Positions 36,502-48,591 of a stretch of 64,000 nt of DNA are shown in pieces. The stretch spans positions 2,119,001 to 2,183,000 of the forward strand of contig VICG01000005.1 of NCBI GenBank assembly GCA_008692225.1, given 5' to 3'. Within the stretch, counting starts at the first letter, position 1. The number at the start of each line of letters is the position of its first letter. Origin of the DNA: Monilinia fructicola (lineage: Eukaryota; Ascomycota; Leotiomycetes; Helotiales; Sclerotiniaceae). The notes under the pieces were generated by a model. It did not search any database. It saw nothing but the letters and a program-made list of their open reading frames with translations, and was not told the DNA's origin. The translations under genes were made by a program, and so were the position numbers.

Positions 36502-38677
36502 TCAGATCAACATAAGCATTGCATTGTATTTATGGGAGGGAGTTTAGAGCGGTATCGGCATGGATTGGCGTTGGAATTTAAGTTCCTTATAACTTGGAAT
36601 GAAGATCGTTGATATCATGGGATGGTTTATGGGAAGGGGGTCTGATTTTATAATTTGCACAACAGTGAGATAATTTCATATTAATTACCCTGTGATTTGC
36701 GTGTATTTATTGTTTTGATGGTGAGGTACTTGTATCGTCTCAAAAAAGTGAAAATGAGACTGCAACATAGTGCTTGCTCAAAAGGACGACTTGTCACTTT
36801 GATTGTGCGTGAGATTTGGCTTTTCTTCGATGAATAGTCTTGATCTCTGTAACTCCTACTTATCATCATCCATTGAGCCGAAATCATTTCCCTGTGCACT
36901 TCTCACTCAGTTCTAACTATCATCCACCAGTGATCTCATAGAAAGGGACGAGACATGGTAACACCAAGCTGACATACTCAATTTAATAGTCCTTCCGTTC
37001 ATTTCTCCTTTACTTTCGCTGCACAGATCCTCATGTTCGCTCGACCAATCCCTCATCCTGCACCTTCCCCAGCGAGCTTCGACGTTGATAGACTCTTATC
37101 GCAAGTTGAACAAGATATATACATAAAGTCTCGTCTACCTATCAACGCAGCATAGGTAGTCTTCCGAATCTTTGAGTAATACCACATTCTGAGCTTTCCT
37201 CGTCTGTTTGCATGTCGGAAAAGAGCGACGATGAATTCAGAATGGTAGTTAGTACCCGCTTAAGCTATCCGCTGAAGTCTCCTGCCCTTATAGTTGAGCT
37301 CGATTGGCGTAAGATCGTCACTCATCTTTACGAGTGATTGAGGAACGCCCGCTCAAGCTATTGAGTGACGTCTCATGATCGCAGTATATTTGATCTCCTC
37401 TCATATTCGTCGAGAATATACTAGTACTTCTGTGCCGTGACCTTTGAATTATTCGGAGCGGGGAAGGAGAGGAAATGTATAGATGGAGGAATATTGAGGG
37501 GTATCATAATCACTGCTTCCTCTCATAATTGAGCCAAATTCGATCATCTCCGCATGTTATTCTCAATAGTCATTGAATGAAATCCGCTTGAGTTATCCAT
37601 TGAAGCCTTCTGCTCATAGCTTAATGCAGTCTACTCATGTCGAAGTCGACTCGCCTAGAGTAATCTTCTCACTTTCGCTCTAGCACATCATCCCCCGAGA
37701 GATACTCCCCTTCAAAGTTGTCAACTAGCCTGCTCTGTCCTTCCACTTTACAACTCACAACACTTCAGTCAGTTATCTTACTTGTTTCTTGTATCTTTCT
37801 CACATCTTTCGGAGCTTTGCTTCAAGCATTTCCGACAGGTATCGACAGCTGGCCTTGTTCATATAAACAAAAGCCACATGCCTAGGTTGGTCCTTTCTAC
37901 TTTACAACTCGCTACTAGGTGACTGAAACTTTCTCTCACTTCTTGCTAGTCCCTCTCCCCTGTTTCCCATATTTCCCATGTTATTTGAGGCCTTCCTTGC
38001 AGAATTTCAACAGACTTCAGTGTCAGTTCTCGTTCATACTATCAGCCAACTGGAATAATTTAGCGTATTGCTTACGATTTCTATATTCATGATAGTGACC
38101 TTTCAATAAAGTTTGGCCTCCTAGCTTCAACGAGAAAAAGTTTCCTCTGAAGCTCATCAGAAACTTTATATCTTCGAAGGTCAGTCAAGTCTAAAACTTT
38201 ACCCCTTCGGATAATTCGCCCCCCGCAAATTCCTCCAGATCAAAGCCTAGTACACGTTCTTGAAGTTTCTTCGGAATAACGATACTCAACTGCCCATAAT
38301 ATTTCTACATCACTTTGACTCTCACGGTTCTCCTGCTTCTTTCATGAGACTTAATCCTCAGTCTTGTCTTCCACATCACCATTCGATGTCTGCTTGAGCT
38401 TCCCGAATGCAGAGAACTTTTATGGTCTTCTCTTAACTTGGTCTTAATATTCTAGAGGGCTCATAACTCACAAAGCTGAAAGCTGATTTCAAAGTAGGCC
38501 TTTCAGAACAATCAAACATCCTTTAGGGGGTCTTCGCCAAAGTTTAGGTTTTGATATCTCTTTTCAACTACGCACTTTTGCATTTCAGACACAGCTACCA
38601 TCTATTCAACTTTACAGTGAGGGGGGCGTTATTTACTACAATATCCCGTCATTGAAGAAATTGATATCTCATTCATC
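36502..38677. other. long intergenic region upstream of zinc-finger gene
   Basis: More than 2 kb with no protein-like frame. Three diverged copies of a 30-40 base element (CCGCTTAAGCTATCCGCTGA-like) lie at about 37256, 37348 and 37582. The region probably contains a long promoter or leader of the zinc-finger gene. Pyrimidine-rich stretches around 37800-38600 fit leader introns, but none could be defined. Confidence 0.5.
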
Positions 38678-41600
38678 ATGTTTAAGAACTCAGAAGGTGG
38701 TACTCTTTCTGAAGATGATGCCGTTTTATTATTACCTGGACCCGAACCTGTTAATTCTGCAGATGAGGTTCCCACAGCAGGTATTACTAACTCATCTTCT
38801 GGAAAGATGTCTGAAGATTCATACAGTCTGAATGGGATAAACAATGGTGCACATAAGTGCCATTACACTCATTGCGACAAAGAGTTCCCAACCAAACAAG
38901 GATTGGTAAAACCATAGCCGTGTGCACCTCACAGATGAACAAAAGAATTTCCTGTGTCCCCATCCAGATTGTGGGAAGCGGTACATTTCCAAGAAAGGGG
39001 CAAGATACCATTATGGTATTGAGCATGGTGATAGGTCAACCTGGCATCAATGTCTCATAGCTGGATGTCTATCGTCATTTTATGAGCGAAGAGCATTAAA
39101 ACTGCATCAAGTTGAACATGGCATCTATTGCTGTACTGGATTGGGATGTGATTATCGATGCCACAGTGAAGAGGATCTATCTGCTCATAGAAAGGTACGC
39201 ATCCATGTCCATCAGTCGTCTTTTGCATAACTGACAACTAATGTATCATGTAGCGAAACCACACAGAGATGGCCACACTTTACAAAAGTCGTTCTTCAGA
39301 GGCAAGACTTAACACAAAGACACCAAGAATAAGACAGCAAGATACCAGTAGTATCATGTTTTCTGAAGTTGGTCGCAACCAATGTAAAGATGAAAGTTAC
39401 GAGGAAAACGAGGAGAAAGGTAAAGACGAAGAAGAAGAAGAAGAAGAAGAAGAAGAGGAAGAGTATGATGAACAGAGAAGTCATAAGAACTCTTTCAACT
39501 ACCCAGAATTACGTAACATCTCCAGGGGATGGAAATGTCCTGCAAAAAGGCTGTAAAGCTTATAGGAAGTTCAAATATAACCTCCACTCCCATTGGCAGG
39601 TATATTCTTCTCTCTCTCCTATTACCTTTCCAGTTATTGTACCATGAGTTATAGATACGTTATCTTCTTCTTTCAATAACTATCCTTCGTTCTACTACTA
39701 CAGTGAGCCATTTATACTGACTGTATTGTCCCATCAGGACAAACATCCTGATTTACCCGAACCATCTGATATTGCCTCCATGGTATCAACAGTATCAGAC
39801 CAATCAACTAAACAACATCCCGCTTCTTCCCTAGAATACTCTCATTTTGTCGGAGGTAAGTTTGTCCATACCGTATCCCTTGCTAATGTAATCTTAATTC
39901 ACATCACAATTACCAAAGTCCTTTTCTCTTTACCTTTTCCTTTTATCTTCCCTCCTTCAACTACAACAATAATCACGTCCTCATTTTTTTGGTTCTTGAT
40001 TTTTGTTTAACAACAATGGCAAATATGGGAAATGTCAAAGAAGTTTATGAATTTGATAATGATGATCTACGTTCTATTGATGCAGAGTCCGAACAGTCTC
40101 CTGCTTCTGGTACATCGGCTTCTACTTATCGACCTGTTCATCATCGACCTGTTCATCATGAACCAGCTCAGATGCATTCAAGACAACCCTGGCCAAACAA
40201 TATCGACTCCCAAAGACCATCTATTCAGTTCAAGAGAGAGGAAGATGACAATAATTTAGGAAACTATATGGTACGTTTTGCTTCCTTTCATTTTGATCTT
40301 TTAAGTGTCTTTCTGGTTCTGGGCCTTTGTATTTGATTATTCTATCCACTCCATCTTGGGCATTCAAGCCGATATCAATATTTCAATCTATATCCACCTT
40401 CCATTTCGACAATATATGTTCTTCTTTCATCCAACACCAATTTCCTAGAAGAGTATATGCTGACTAAATCCTCAATATCTCCAGAGCACTGGCAATATCA
40501 ACAATTCAAATGCTAAGTTTCCTACTTCAACTCCTTCGGTCACTTCCTCTCGTTCTTCCATGACCGCAGCTGTTCATGCTCGCACTTCTACAAATACTGT
40601 CCGCTCATACAATCCTTCAGTTCCTCCCTCACGTCACGGAGCTCCTACTAAGCATCCACCTACTGCTGCTTTAGTTAATCCTTCTGGAAATCCTTCTAAG
40701 TCTTCTACAAATCATCCCACTGGTCCTTTCGGCAACTCTTCAATTCCCCCCAAAAGTCACCCAGCCAACACTTCACTTACAAAGACCACTACTCCAGCTG
40801 CTCACCGTGCGGCTAATCGTAGTGCTCCCAAAGGTTCCTTTTCTCACGCAACAGAAGCTCGTCGCTCTAGTCCCCCTCCAGCTAGAAGCAACCAAGCTGC
40901 TCGCTCTACTGTCATCTCAACTAATACCAACTCACCTCGCAATCAAGTGACCAACGTACCCACAGCTCCTGGAGCTTCTATCTCTCCCAGTTCCTACCGC
41001 ACTACCGCAAGTAATGTCACGAGGTCGCAAGCACGAACCAGGCAAAGAGCTTATTTCCGTTCATCTCCTTCGAAATCCGACGATGAAGTTGACGAAGTTG
41101 AGGACGATGATGATCGTGATGATGATGACGAGGATGATGATCACGACGATGATGATGACGAAGAAGAAGGTTTATTCGTTTCTCCAGCCGACAAAGGCAC
41201 AATGCAGCGAGGTGATGGTCCTGGTTCTAATTCCCGCGTCCTGGGTGTTCGAGGCTTTGCCAACATGCCCTTGCCCAGAGATCAAGATTCCGACGAGGAA
41301 GATCTAAGACCAAGCCACATCTTGAGACAAGAACGTCGCGCGCTGCCGCGGGAAAATCCCCATATTATCCTCCTGGTGCGAGAGATTCATCCGGAAGGCC
41401 GCATGGTCAGGGAACGATGGGTATGGGTATGGGTTCTGCTGCTGATCAATTCGATGATTCAGATGATGATGAATTTGACAATAGTTTGGAAAATACCGTA
41501 AGTTGATTTTCCAACCTATCCTATTTTACTTGGAGAGATACACTAAACACATAGCAGTCGTCTGACGATTCTTTCCAAGAAAACCCTCCTCGTGGCGGTC

Positions 41601-42468
41601 GTCGCTCCACAAACCGTGTTAACACCAAGCCACCCACCACCCAGCCCCACCATCCCTCCACCAAGCCCACAGGTCGTCAAGATCATCCCGATACACCCAG
41701 AACCCCCTCCCCCACCAACACCAACCCTAACCCCAACCCCAACTACATGCCCTACCAAACCTACCACCCCGACCTCGCCTCCCCCCACCCTCCCGCCTCA
41801 TCCGCTCTCCCAACGTCCTCAACCACCAGCTCCCGTACCCCAACCGCCCCCCAAACACCTTCCTCAGCGACATCGGCGTCGTCCAGCCCAGCGACCTCTT
41901 CGACGCCGACGACATCTTCTTCACCTTCCGCGGCCCCACGGCCCGCGAAACCGAACTCCAGCAACAATTCGACGCGGAAAAACACCAGCTGCGCCTCAAC
42001 GCCCGCGGCTCCGGCTTCCGCCCCCCCATGCACTTCGACACGTGTCCGCACACGGCGCCCATCAGCCGTCTCGAGCGCGCCCCCTGGATCGAAGAGCGTC
42101 TGCGCTTGGACGAGCGCGCCGCGCGCGCCCATCTCGATCGCGCTCTCGATCTCAATCTCGATCTGGATGCTAAGCTGGCGGATGCGGAGGCCGAGGCCGA
42201 GGCGTCGGGTGCGGATCGCGACTCGGGGCTGCCGTCGAGGAAGCGCGCCACGTGTGCGGGGCCCGCGCGCGTCAAGCGAAAGTATACGTGGAAGGATGCG
42301 GAGGCGAAGAATAAGCGGGCGCGGCGGGGTGCGGGTGCAGGTGCGAGTGCAGGTCGCGAGCGCGAGGGTCTTGGTGCGCGTGCTGTTCCTGGTGCTGCGG
42401 GTGGTGGTGGTGATGAGGTCGGCGCTGGGGTGGCTTCTGCGCGTGATGGTCGCTCGTCTGGGTCTTAG
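38678..42468 (+). CDS. large C2H2 zinc-finger protein with disordered acidic and basic regions, frame-broken
   Basis: Likely a nuclear DNA- or RNA-binding regulator. Six exons: 38678-39194, 39254-39599, 39738-39855, 40041-40270, 40485-41497, 41558-42468. An acidic N-terminus leads into a run of C2H2-like fingers (CHYTHCDKEF, CPHPDCGKRY with H-x4-H spacing, CLIAGCLSSF, CCTGLGCDYRC, CPAKGCKAYRKF). Next come a poly-Glu run (39430-39465), a Ser/Thr/Pro-rich stretch of ~200 residues, an Asp/Glu tract (41075-41170), and a Pro-rich segment. The distinctive end has FLSDIGVVQPSDLFDADDIF and a basic KRKYTWKDAEAKNKRARR. Four frame breaks: A-run 38908-38911 (one long), A5 39544-39548 (one long), about 41325-41345 and about 41779-41795 (one short each). 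Corrected length is about 1044 residues. Specific family not recognised. Confidence 0.7.
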
Positions 42469-42649
42469 GGATGGGGATGCGGATGCGATAGTTTTGAGAT
42501 CTTTTTGTTTTCACTTTCTTTTCTTTATCTTTCCTTTCCTTTCCTTTTTCATTCCCTGTCCTTTTCCTTGCCTTTTCCTTCTCACGCATATCCCCTCTCA
42601 TCATCAACTCAACTAGGGAATACAAACAAACCCATGATATGCCACCACA

Positions 42650-42706
42650 TCACATCACATCACATCGCATCGCATCGCATCGCATCGCATCGCATCGCAT
42701 CGCGTC
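42650..42706. repeat. CATCA/CATCG pentanucleotide array
   Basis: Tandem five-base units change from CATCA to CATCG partway through, ending at GCGTCACG. Confidence 0.85.
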
Positions 42707-43196
42707 ACGCTTAGCTCCTCGCGAATAGCATGTGCATGTGCATGTGCATCTGCATACTCATGCATACACCGCGATATATGAATCATGATGGAAGGATATC
42801 AGATACGATACTTAGTCAACTATTCAGAATTGATCGATCGATTAATTCATCGACTAATTAATTAATTAATTCATCAATTAATGGTGATTCAATATTTTCA
42901 TGATTGATTGATTGATTGAGTGTGAATAGAACAGGGGTTTCTTGCTTGATGGTGACGTTTAGTTGATGTATGATGGATAAACGTATAATGTATAATATAT
43001 AATTCCATTAGAACGACATAATACAACACTACTAAAATGCTATCTGCACGATCCTGTCCTCTGACCGAGAAAAGATGAGATGGACCGAGATAGCATAGCA
43101 TAGGGTAGCATAGGATAGGATAGAATAATAAATGTGGTTAATCTAAATTTGGCGATTGAAATGCAACGGGGGGTGATGGGAGTTGTTTTGATTATG

Positions 43197-43452
43197 TATA
43201 TATGTACATGCTAGATATGTACATGCTAGATATATACATGCTGGATATATATGCTGGATGCTGATATATACATGCTAGATATATACATGCTAGATATATA
43301 CATATATATACATATATACATATATACATACATATATACATACATACATACATACATACATACATACATACATACATACATACATACATACATACATACA
43401 TACATACATACATACATACATACATACATACATACATGCATACATACATACC
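43197..43452. repeat. compound minisatellite and (TACA)n microsatellite
   Basis: The left part (43197-43310) repeats a TAGATATATACATGC unit with variants (TATGTACATGC, TGGATATATATGC). The right part is TATATACA units that settle into more than 25 tandem TACA units up to about 43450. Confidence 0.9.
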
Positions 43453-44157
43453 TACCCTAATAAAAGACAACAGGAGGTAAAAACCAGGGATGGTGAAGTT
43501 TGGGTTAAGTGGTGGTGATGGTGATAGTGGTAGTGGTGGTGATGATGATAGTGGTAGTGATAGTGAAAGTGGTGGTGATGATGGTGGTGATAATGGCGCT
43601 GGGTGGTTCTTCATATACCCAGGTAGGTAGGTAGGTAGGTAGGTAGGTGTGTAGATAGGTGTGTGTGAATGTCGGTCGTGAAGAGGTCTCGCCATCATCG
43701 CCCTCGCCATCGCCACCGCCGCATAAACGACGCGGAGAAATAACCACTACAAGTGTCAAGAGTCGCGCGAAAAAAAGTATCCCTACACCGAGTGTCTTGT
43801 TCCTTGGTTGGGAGTTGGTCGATGCGGAGGGTATCTATCCGTCTATTATGTCTATGTATGTATATATGTGCCAGCCGTGCCCTCAAAATAGGTCTACAAA
43901 ATTAAGATGACACTTGATTATTTCTCCATGCCTCCTCCAGATTAGAAGCCACCTGCCTGATTTCCCAGCCCAGCAACCGTCCGTCCGTCCGTCCGTCTAT
44001 GTGTAACTCCGAGAAAAAGTTGGCGTGCTAGCTGATGTAGCTTGGGTGGAACGTTTCTTTACTCGGAATTAGAATTCCGCCTGAGTCATCCCAGCCCTCG
44101 AGAATACTTGGTCGAAGGATGTTTTTCGAAGCCATATCCCGAGTCAGTCCATCGATA

Positions 44158-45397
44158 TTAAACTTTTCTTGACAGCAGACACTCGACAACAGGTTGCTGT
44201 AGCTCCTTGCTTTCTTCCCCACAATACCATCCCTCGTCAATTAGCTCCTGCTCTTTCTTCTTCCATGAAGAATATTTGCTCGCCGATTTGTAGTCGAGAT
44301 CTCCCAGACGAGCTTCGGTGACTTGGTGATCTTTGTCCATGCGAATGTATAAAGAACAATCCCTCAAAGTCATTGCTACACAAAGCTCATGGGATGCCTT
44401 TTCAGACTTTAAAGATGCTTTGCCATCAAATTCGATTTGGAGATCACGAAGTCGTTTTAGTAAGGAGTTTTGGTGTATCCAGTTTGCGAGTGACAGTACA
44501 GCAGGTGATTCACGAGGCTTGTGTAATATATGCGAAGCGGAAGCAAGATGACTTTGGAATTTAAATTCAGGATGATCATCAACAAGGCTGAGCGGGCAAA
44601 GATAAGATGGAAGATCGGTATTTTTTCTCTCTTCCCCAAGAGCCACGCGGCGTGCGTGCGTGAAGAGCACAAGTGCGACAGCGGATGGCCTTGGGTGGTA
44701 TTTCACGAGATGTTGAGAGCCATTTCGGTTTAAATTCTACCACGGTCTCTTGCGCGGATTTTTCTGTGAGCTTGTGAGTCCATGAGGTAACGACGCATGA
44801 TTTTTAAGACATACTAGGTGCCATATCTGTCACCAGAAGACCAAAATCATCCTTTGCGAGAAAAGTACCACTTTGAGCTCTTGATCGATAAAATTTCCCT
44901 TTTGGGGGTGGTGCCAAATGATTCGAGGTAGATGTACCACCCGGGTTGTCGAAACGTCTGAGATCAGTGTTGAGACCAGGAATGACATTGAGGTGCCCAA
45001 TATAAACCAGTTCTTGAGTGACTAATTGTTCCGGTTGGAATAGGGGTAAAATATACCCGAGCCATCGTTGATGTGATTCTGATGTTGGGGCTGTGCTTGG
45101 AACATCTTTTCGAAGACGTAACAATTTTCCTTGAAATGATTCAGTATCATTACACTGTCAGAGCAGGGAAAATAGAGAAGCATTAGGAGATCAAAGTGAT
45201 GGAAAACAAAATGTTGAAATTTTACCAGTAAGATATTCCAGGTCATCATAATCCTTGTTCGTCTCGGTCTCGGCAACCTCCCGTGATCTTGAATGGACAG
45301 TAATTTGATATATTACATTTGCAGCACCTTCTGCAAGAACCTTAATACTGATATTGTTCGTAGGAAGACGATAAGGTTGTGTAGATGAGGTATTCAT
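44158..45397 (-). CDS. IPK1: inositol-pentakisphosphate 2-kinase (Ipk1)
   Basis: Ipk1 phosphorylates Ins(1,3,4,5,6)P5 to phytate (InsP6), which supports mRNA export. Exons 45397-45226, 45129-44815, 44763-44158 with introns of 96 and 51 nt. Landmarks of the Ins_P5_2-kin family: EGAANVIYQI near residue 25 (nucleotide-binding loop), GKLLRLRK across intron 1, LLVTDMAP before intron 2, EFKPKWL then IRCRTCAL (the conserved Cys cluster that helps fold the inositol site), LRDCSLYI, and DLDYKSASKYSSWKKKE near the C-terminus. One frame break lies at the tandem CGTG units 44651-44662 (GCAC on the coding strand). Dropping one 4-base unit gives the family sequence CALHARRVALGEE and about 362 residues. Loss of one base would also restore the frame. 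Confidence 0.85.
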
Positions 45398-47574
45398 TAT
45401 TGTATTAATTCAACCCAGTTGCAAATGGGAAGCGGGAGAAGAATAAATGGTTGAATGAGGGGAGCAAGTCGAAGGATAGAAACCGGCTTGGACCTTTTTT
45501 GAAGTAATAAGTCACCTTTCTTATTAATGCATCCATCATATTGGGTTCATTCCGCTCACCGTAGTCCGATATTAGCACGATTTAGCGGAAAAGGCGCTTG
45601 GGCTTTCTTTCGAGTGGATGGGTGAAAATGGAATGAGTTGGTAGGGATGGATGCATGCTTTTGAAGTTTTGAAGTTTTGAAGTTTTGCAGTTTTGCAGTT
45701 TTGCAATTTTGAAGCTTTGGAGCTATGAAGTCGTCGGCGTGGGCAAGTTCATGAAAGGGGCTTTGATGAATTTTGGGGAACAGCATAGGGAGCGATGTGA
45801 ATAGATAACCTTATGGGATATGATGTAGTGAACTGTCGATTGAAATGCAACACTGGTCATAAAGTTCAAAGATATCTTAATGTAGTGAGTGAGGTTTTTC
45901 ATGGCAATCTTGTATCCACCAAAGTCCAGCAAGGCACCTTGGAAACTTTTGATATACTATGCTCTTATCGAACACATGTAATCTTGACAAGAGGCCAAGG
46001 AGAATAAATAAGAGGGAAGATGCAGTTGACGATTGTGACGTTGGCAAGAAAACAGAACGTAAGGATTATATGGGAGGATAGAAAATTGATGTATATATAA
46101 TGCAGATATATATATATATATATATAGAACTATATATCATGCAGATAGAGATCAATTTCAACCGGGCATCACTAGACGAGGGTTGAAGTAACGAACATAT
46201 CTCCTCTGCCGTCTTTCTTCTTTTACTTCTGGGTAATTGGCCTGAATAGAGATACTGTGAAGAAGGAGATGAATCCATTTGAGCGATGGAAAGAAACTTG
46301 GAGACAAGGACAGGACTAAAATCCTAACACAGCAAGAAATGTTGAATTATAAGTTCCGTAGAACCCTCAATATGATTGATGATACTCAGAATCCATATTC
46401 ACGTTCATCGAGAAAGAGAGAGAGAGCACTGGTAGAGGAACAAAAGGAGACTCGGAGTGTATACACATACTAGATAAGATGAACTACATCTAATCAAGAA
46501 GCTCCAATTGAAGATAATACCTCAAGTACATGCAGATAAAGAAAGACATTCATCATAAGAGACGTGGAATCAATCTTTTCCTTCGATTGATCTTTTATAT
46601 TGAAGTCGAACTTTATAAAGACTATATGAAATTTGATCATAAAGTCCCAACGCTTCAGTCAGTCTTACATATATATACTCGAGTAGTACATACAGCTGGA
46701 GTCCTACTACTTGGGTAGATAAACGAAGAGCAATTATTAAGAATATAAATAAGCCGTATAAAGTGGCTATTATGGAGTAAGTATTAGATATCAAGTACGA
46801 ATTAGGTAGGTACCTAGGTAGACAGATGAATTTATCTTATATGACCTTGAGAATTATTGATATTAATAAGTAAATGTATATTAATACATAGAACTATATA
46901 CATATATACATATATACATATATACATATATATACATATATACATATATACATATATACATATATACACAATATCAACGCATAACATAATTAATCATGCA
47001 AGTCTCAAAGGAAATTAATTATCGGATAATAATGCAGAGCAGCAGAGGGATGAGAGATATCCTTTCCGTGAGATATGGATGGATGGATATGAATGATCAC
47101 ATGAAAGACTGACAGCGGAAGTACGATGTACGATGTACGATATACGATATACGATATACGATTTATGATATCCAATTCCGGAAATAACGTCGGAAAAGGG
47201 AAATCCCTGGCTGGATAAGGAATTTTAATTTTTAGAGAGGGAGTCGACGCAGTCGAGGAAAAGCGACTCGACTACTCGAGAGCTTATTAAGCTGAGCTGG
47301 AGCTGTATAGAGAGTATTGTTCTGTATTGTACTGCACAAATAAATAAATTGTAATTGGGACTTGAATGTGATCAAGGCACAATTTACTTGTAGAATTCAA
47401 TTCGTAGTCGAGTATCGATACTGTACTGTATGGTCTGTGAGTAATAAGTACCTCTAGCTACGTATAGAGTATTACTTGGAGATAGTAAAATAAAGGTTAA
47501 TAGATAGATACTATAAATATTATTAATAATAATATATAGTAAGAAGAAAGGAGAAAGAGAAAAAGGAAAATGAA

Positions 47575-47617
<43 letters not shown>

Positions 47618-47619
47618 AA

Positions 47620-47682
<63 letters not shown>

Positions 47683-48591
47683 ATATATAATTATTATTAT
47701 AATAAGAAGAGGAAGAAATTAATAAAATAAATAGAAAAGACTTTGATTTTCATTATTTCTAGTTTAAGTAAAGTATTTCATTCCCTCCCCTCCTCTCCCG
47801 TCCCCTCCCCTCCCCTCCCTTCCCCCTCCTCTTCTCTCATACGGAGTACTATACTCTATAGGTAAAAAACGGAGTCTCATCGGAGGATCGGATATTCAAA
47901 TTTTAATTCAATCATCCAATAAGAAAGAGGAAGAGGCCGAAAGAGAAGAAGGAGCAGGGATATATTGCAGTGATACGTGTATTATGTAAGCGAGTAGAGA
48001 GGAGAAATGCGGAAGAGAAAGAAAAGAAAAGAAGAGAAAAATTTAGTAAAATAATTAATAATAATTTCCCCATTCACCCACAAATTATCATTCATCATCA
48101 TCCATTCAGCTTGATTTGAAGTAAAAAGCATCATTTACTTCTTATGTTTTCCATATTTAATCAAAAGAGCACAAGAACTTCACATACGACATAACAAACA
48201 CAACACAACACAAACACAACACCGTCGATAAAATATTTATTACTCTATTATCGACGTCCCTAAACAGAATTCAAACGTTCCAATCCATTTCTTTACCTCT
48301 TCATTAACAACAACAGCGAGATGATCAAAAATTGAAAATCGAAAATCGAAAATCAAAAATCTTACGTCACACGATAAAATCATTTAACCATCCTCTAAGA
48401 GATTTCTCACGCGATCAATTCGACAAATCCTTTTCTCGTCAATTTCTCCATTCATGAAGCTCCAACAAGCTTGAATCACATCACAACAACAACAAAAACA
48501 CCAAAAACAACTACTCCATCGAAGATATACTTTCCAACGACCTTCTATTGCGTAGGAACGTCGTATCATCATATTCTAATGTCATTTCAAG
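45398..48591. other. long intergenic region, very AT-rich and repetitive
   Basis: More than 3 kb without a convincing gene. It contains GAAGTTTT/GCAGTTTT nonamer-like repeats (45654-45718), TA dinucleotide runs (46108-46126), TATACA arrays (46895-46975) and the AAAT array below. It also has pyrimidine-rich DNA at 47780-47835 and AACACAACAC units near 48195-48220. The last 500 bases are likely the MDM34 leader. Confidence 0.65.
47573..47686. repeat. (AAAT)n microsatellite
   Basis: About 28 tandem AAAT units in roughly 114 bases, with a single slip near 47616. Confidence 0.92.

Larger units (their letters stand above)
42469..44157. other. intergenic, microsatellite-dense
   Basis: 3' flank of the zinc-finger gene followed by stacked simple repeats (annotated separately). 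Also an ATTA/ATCA-rich block at 42830-42890, AGGT units at 43620-43648 and GTCC units at 43977-43998. No gene seen. Confidence 0.7.

Noticed and set aside
41543..42275. Gly- and Arg-rich minus-strand frames opposite the zinc-finger last exon
   Set aside because: Open only because the sense strand is GC-rich; the plus-strand frame has ordered, protein-like content and correct splice phase.
43226..43716. Long frames rich in Met-Tyr-Val-Cys across the TACA array
   Set aside because: They are translations of a tetranucleotide repeat, open in several frames on both strands, not genes.
46279..46473. 64-codon hydrophilic frame in the AT-rich intergenic region
   Set aside because: The first ATG is internal, leaving a very short frame with no splice sites and no neighbours in frame; probably chance.
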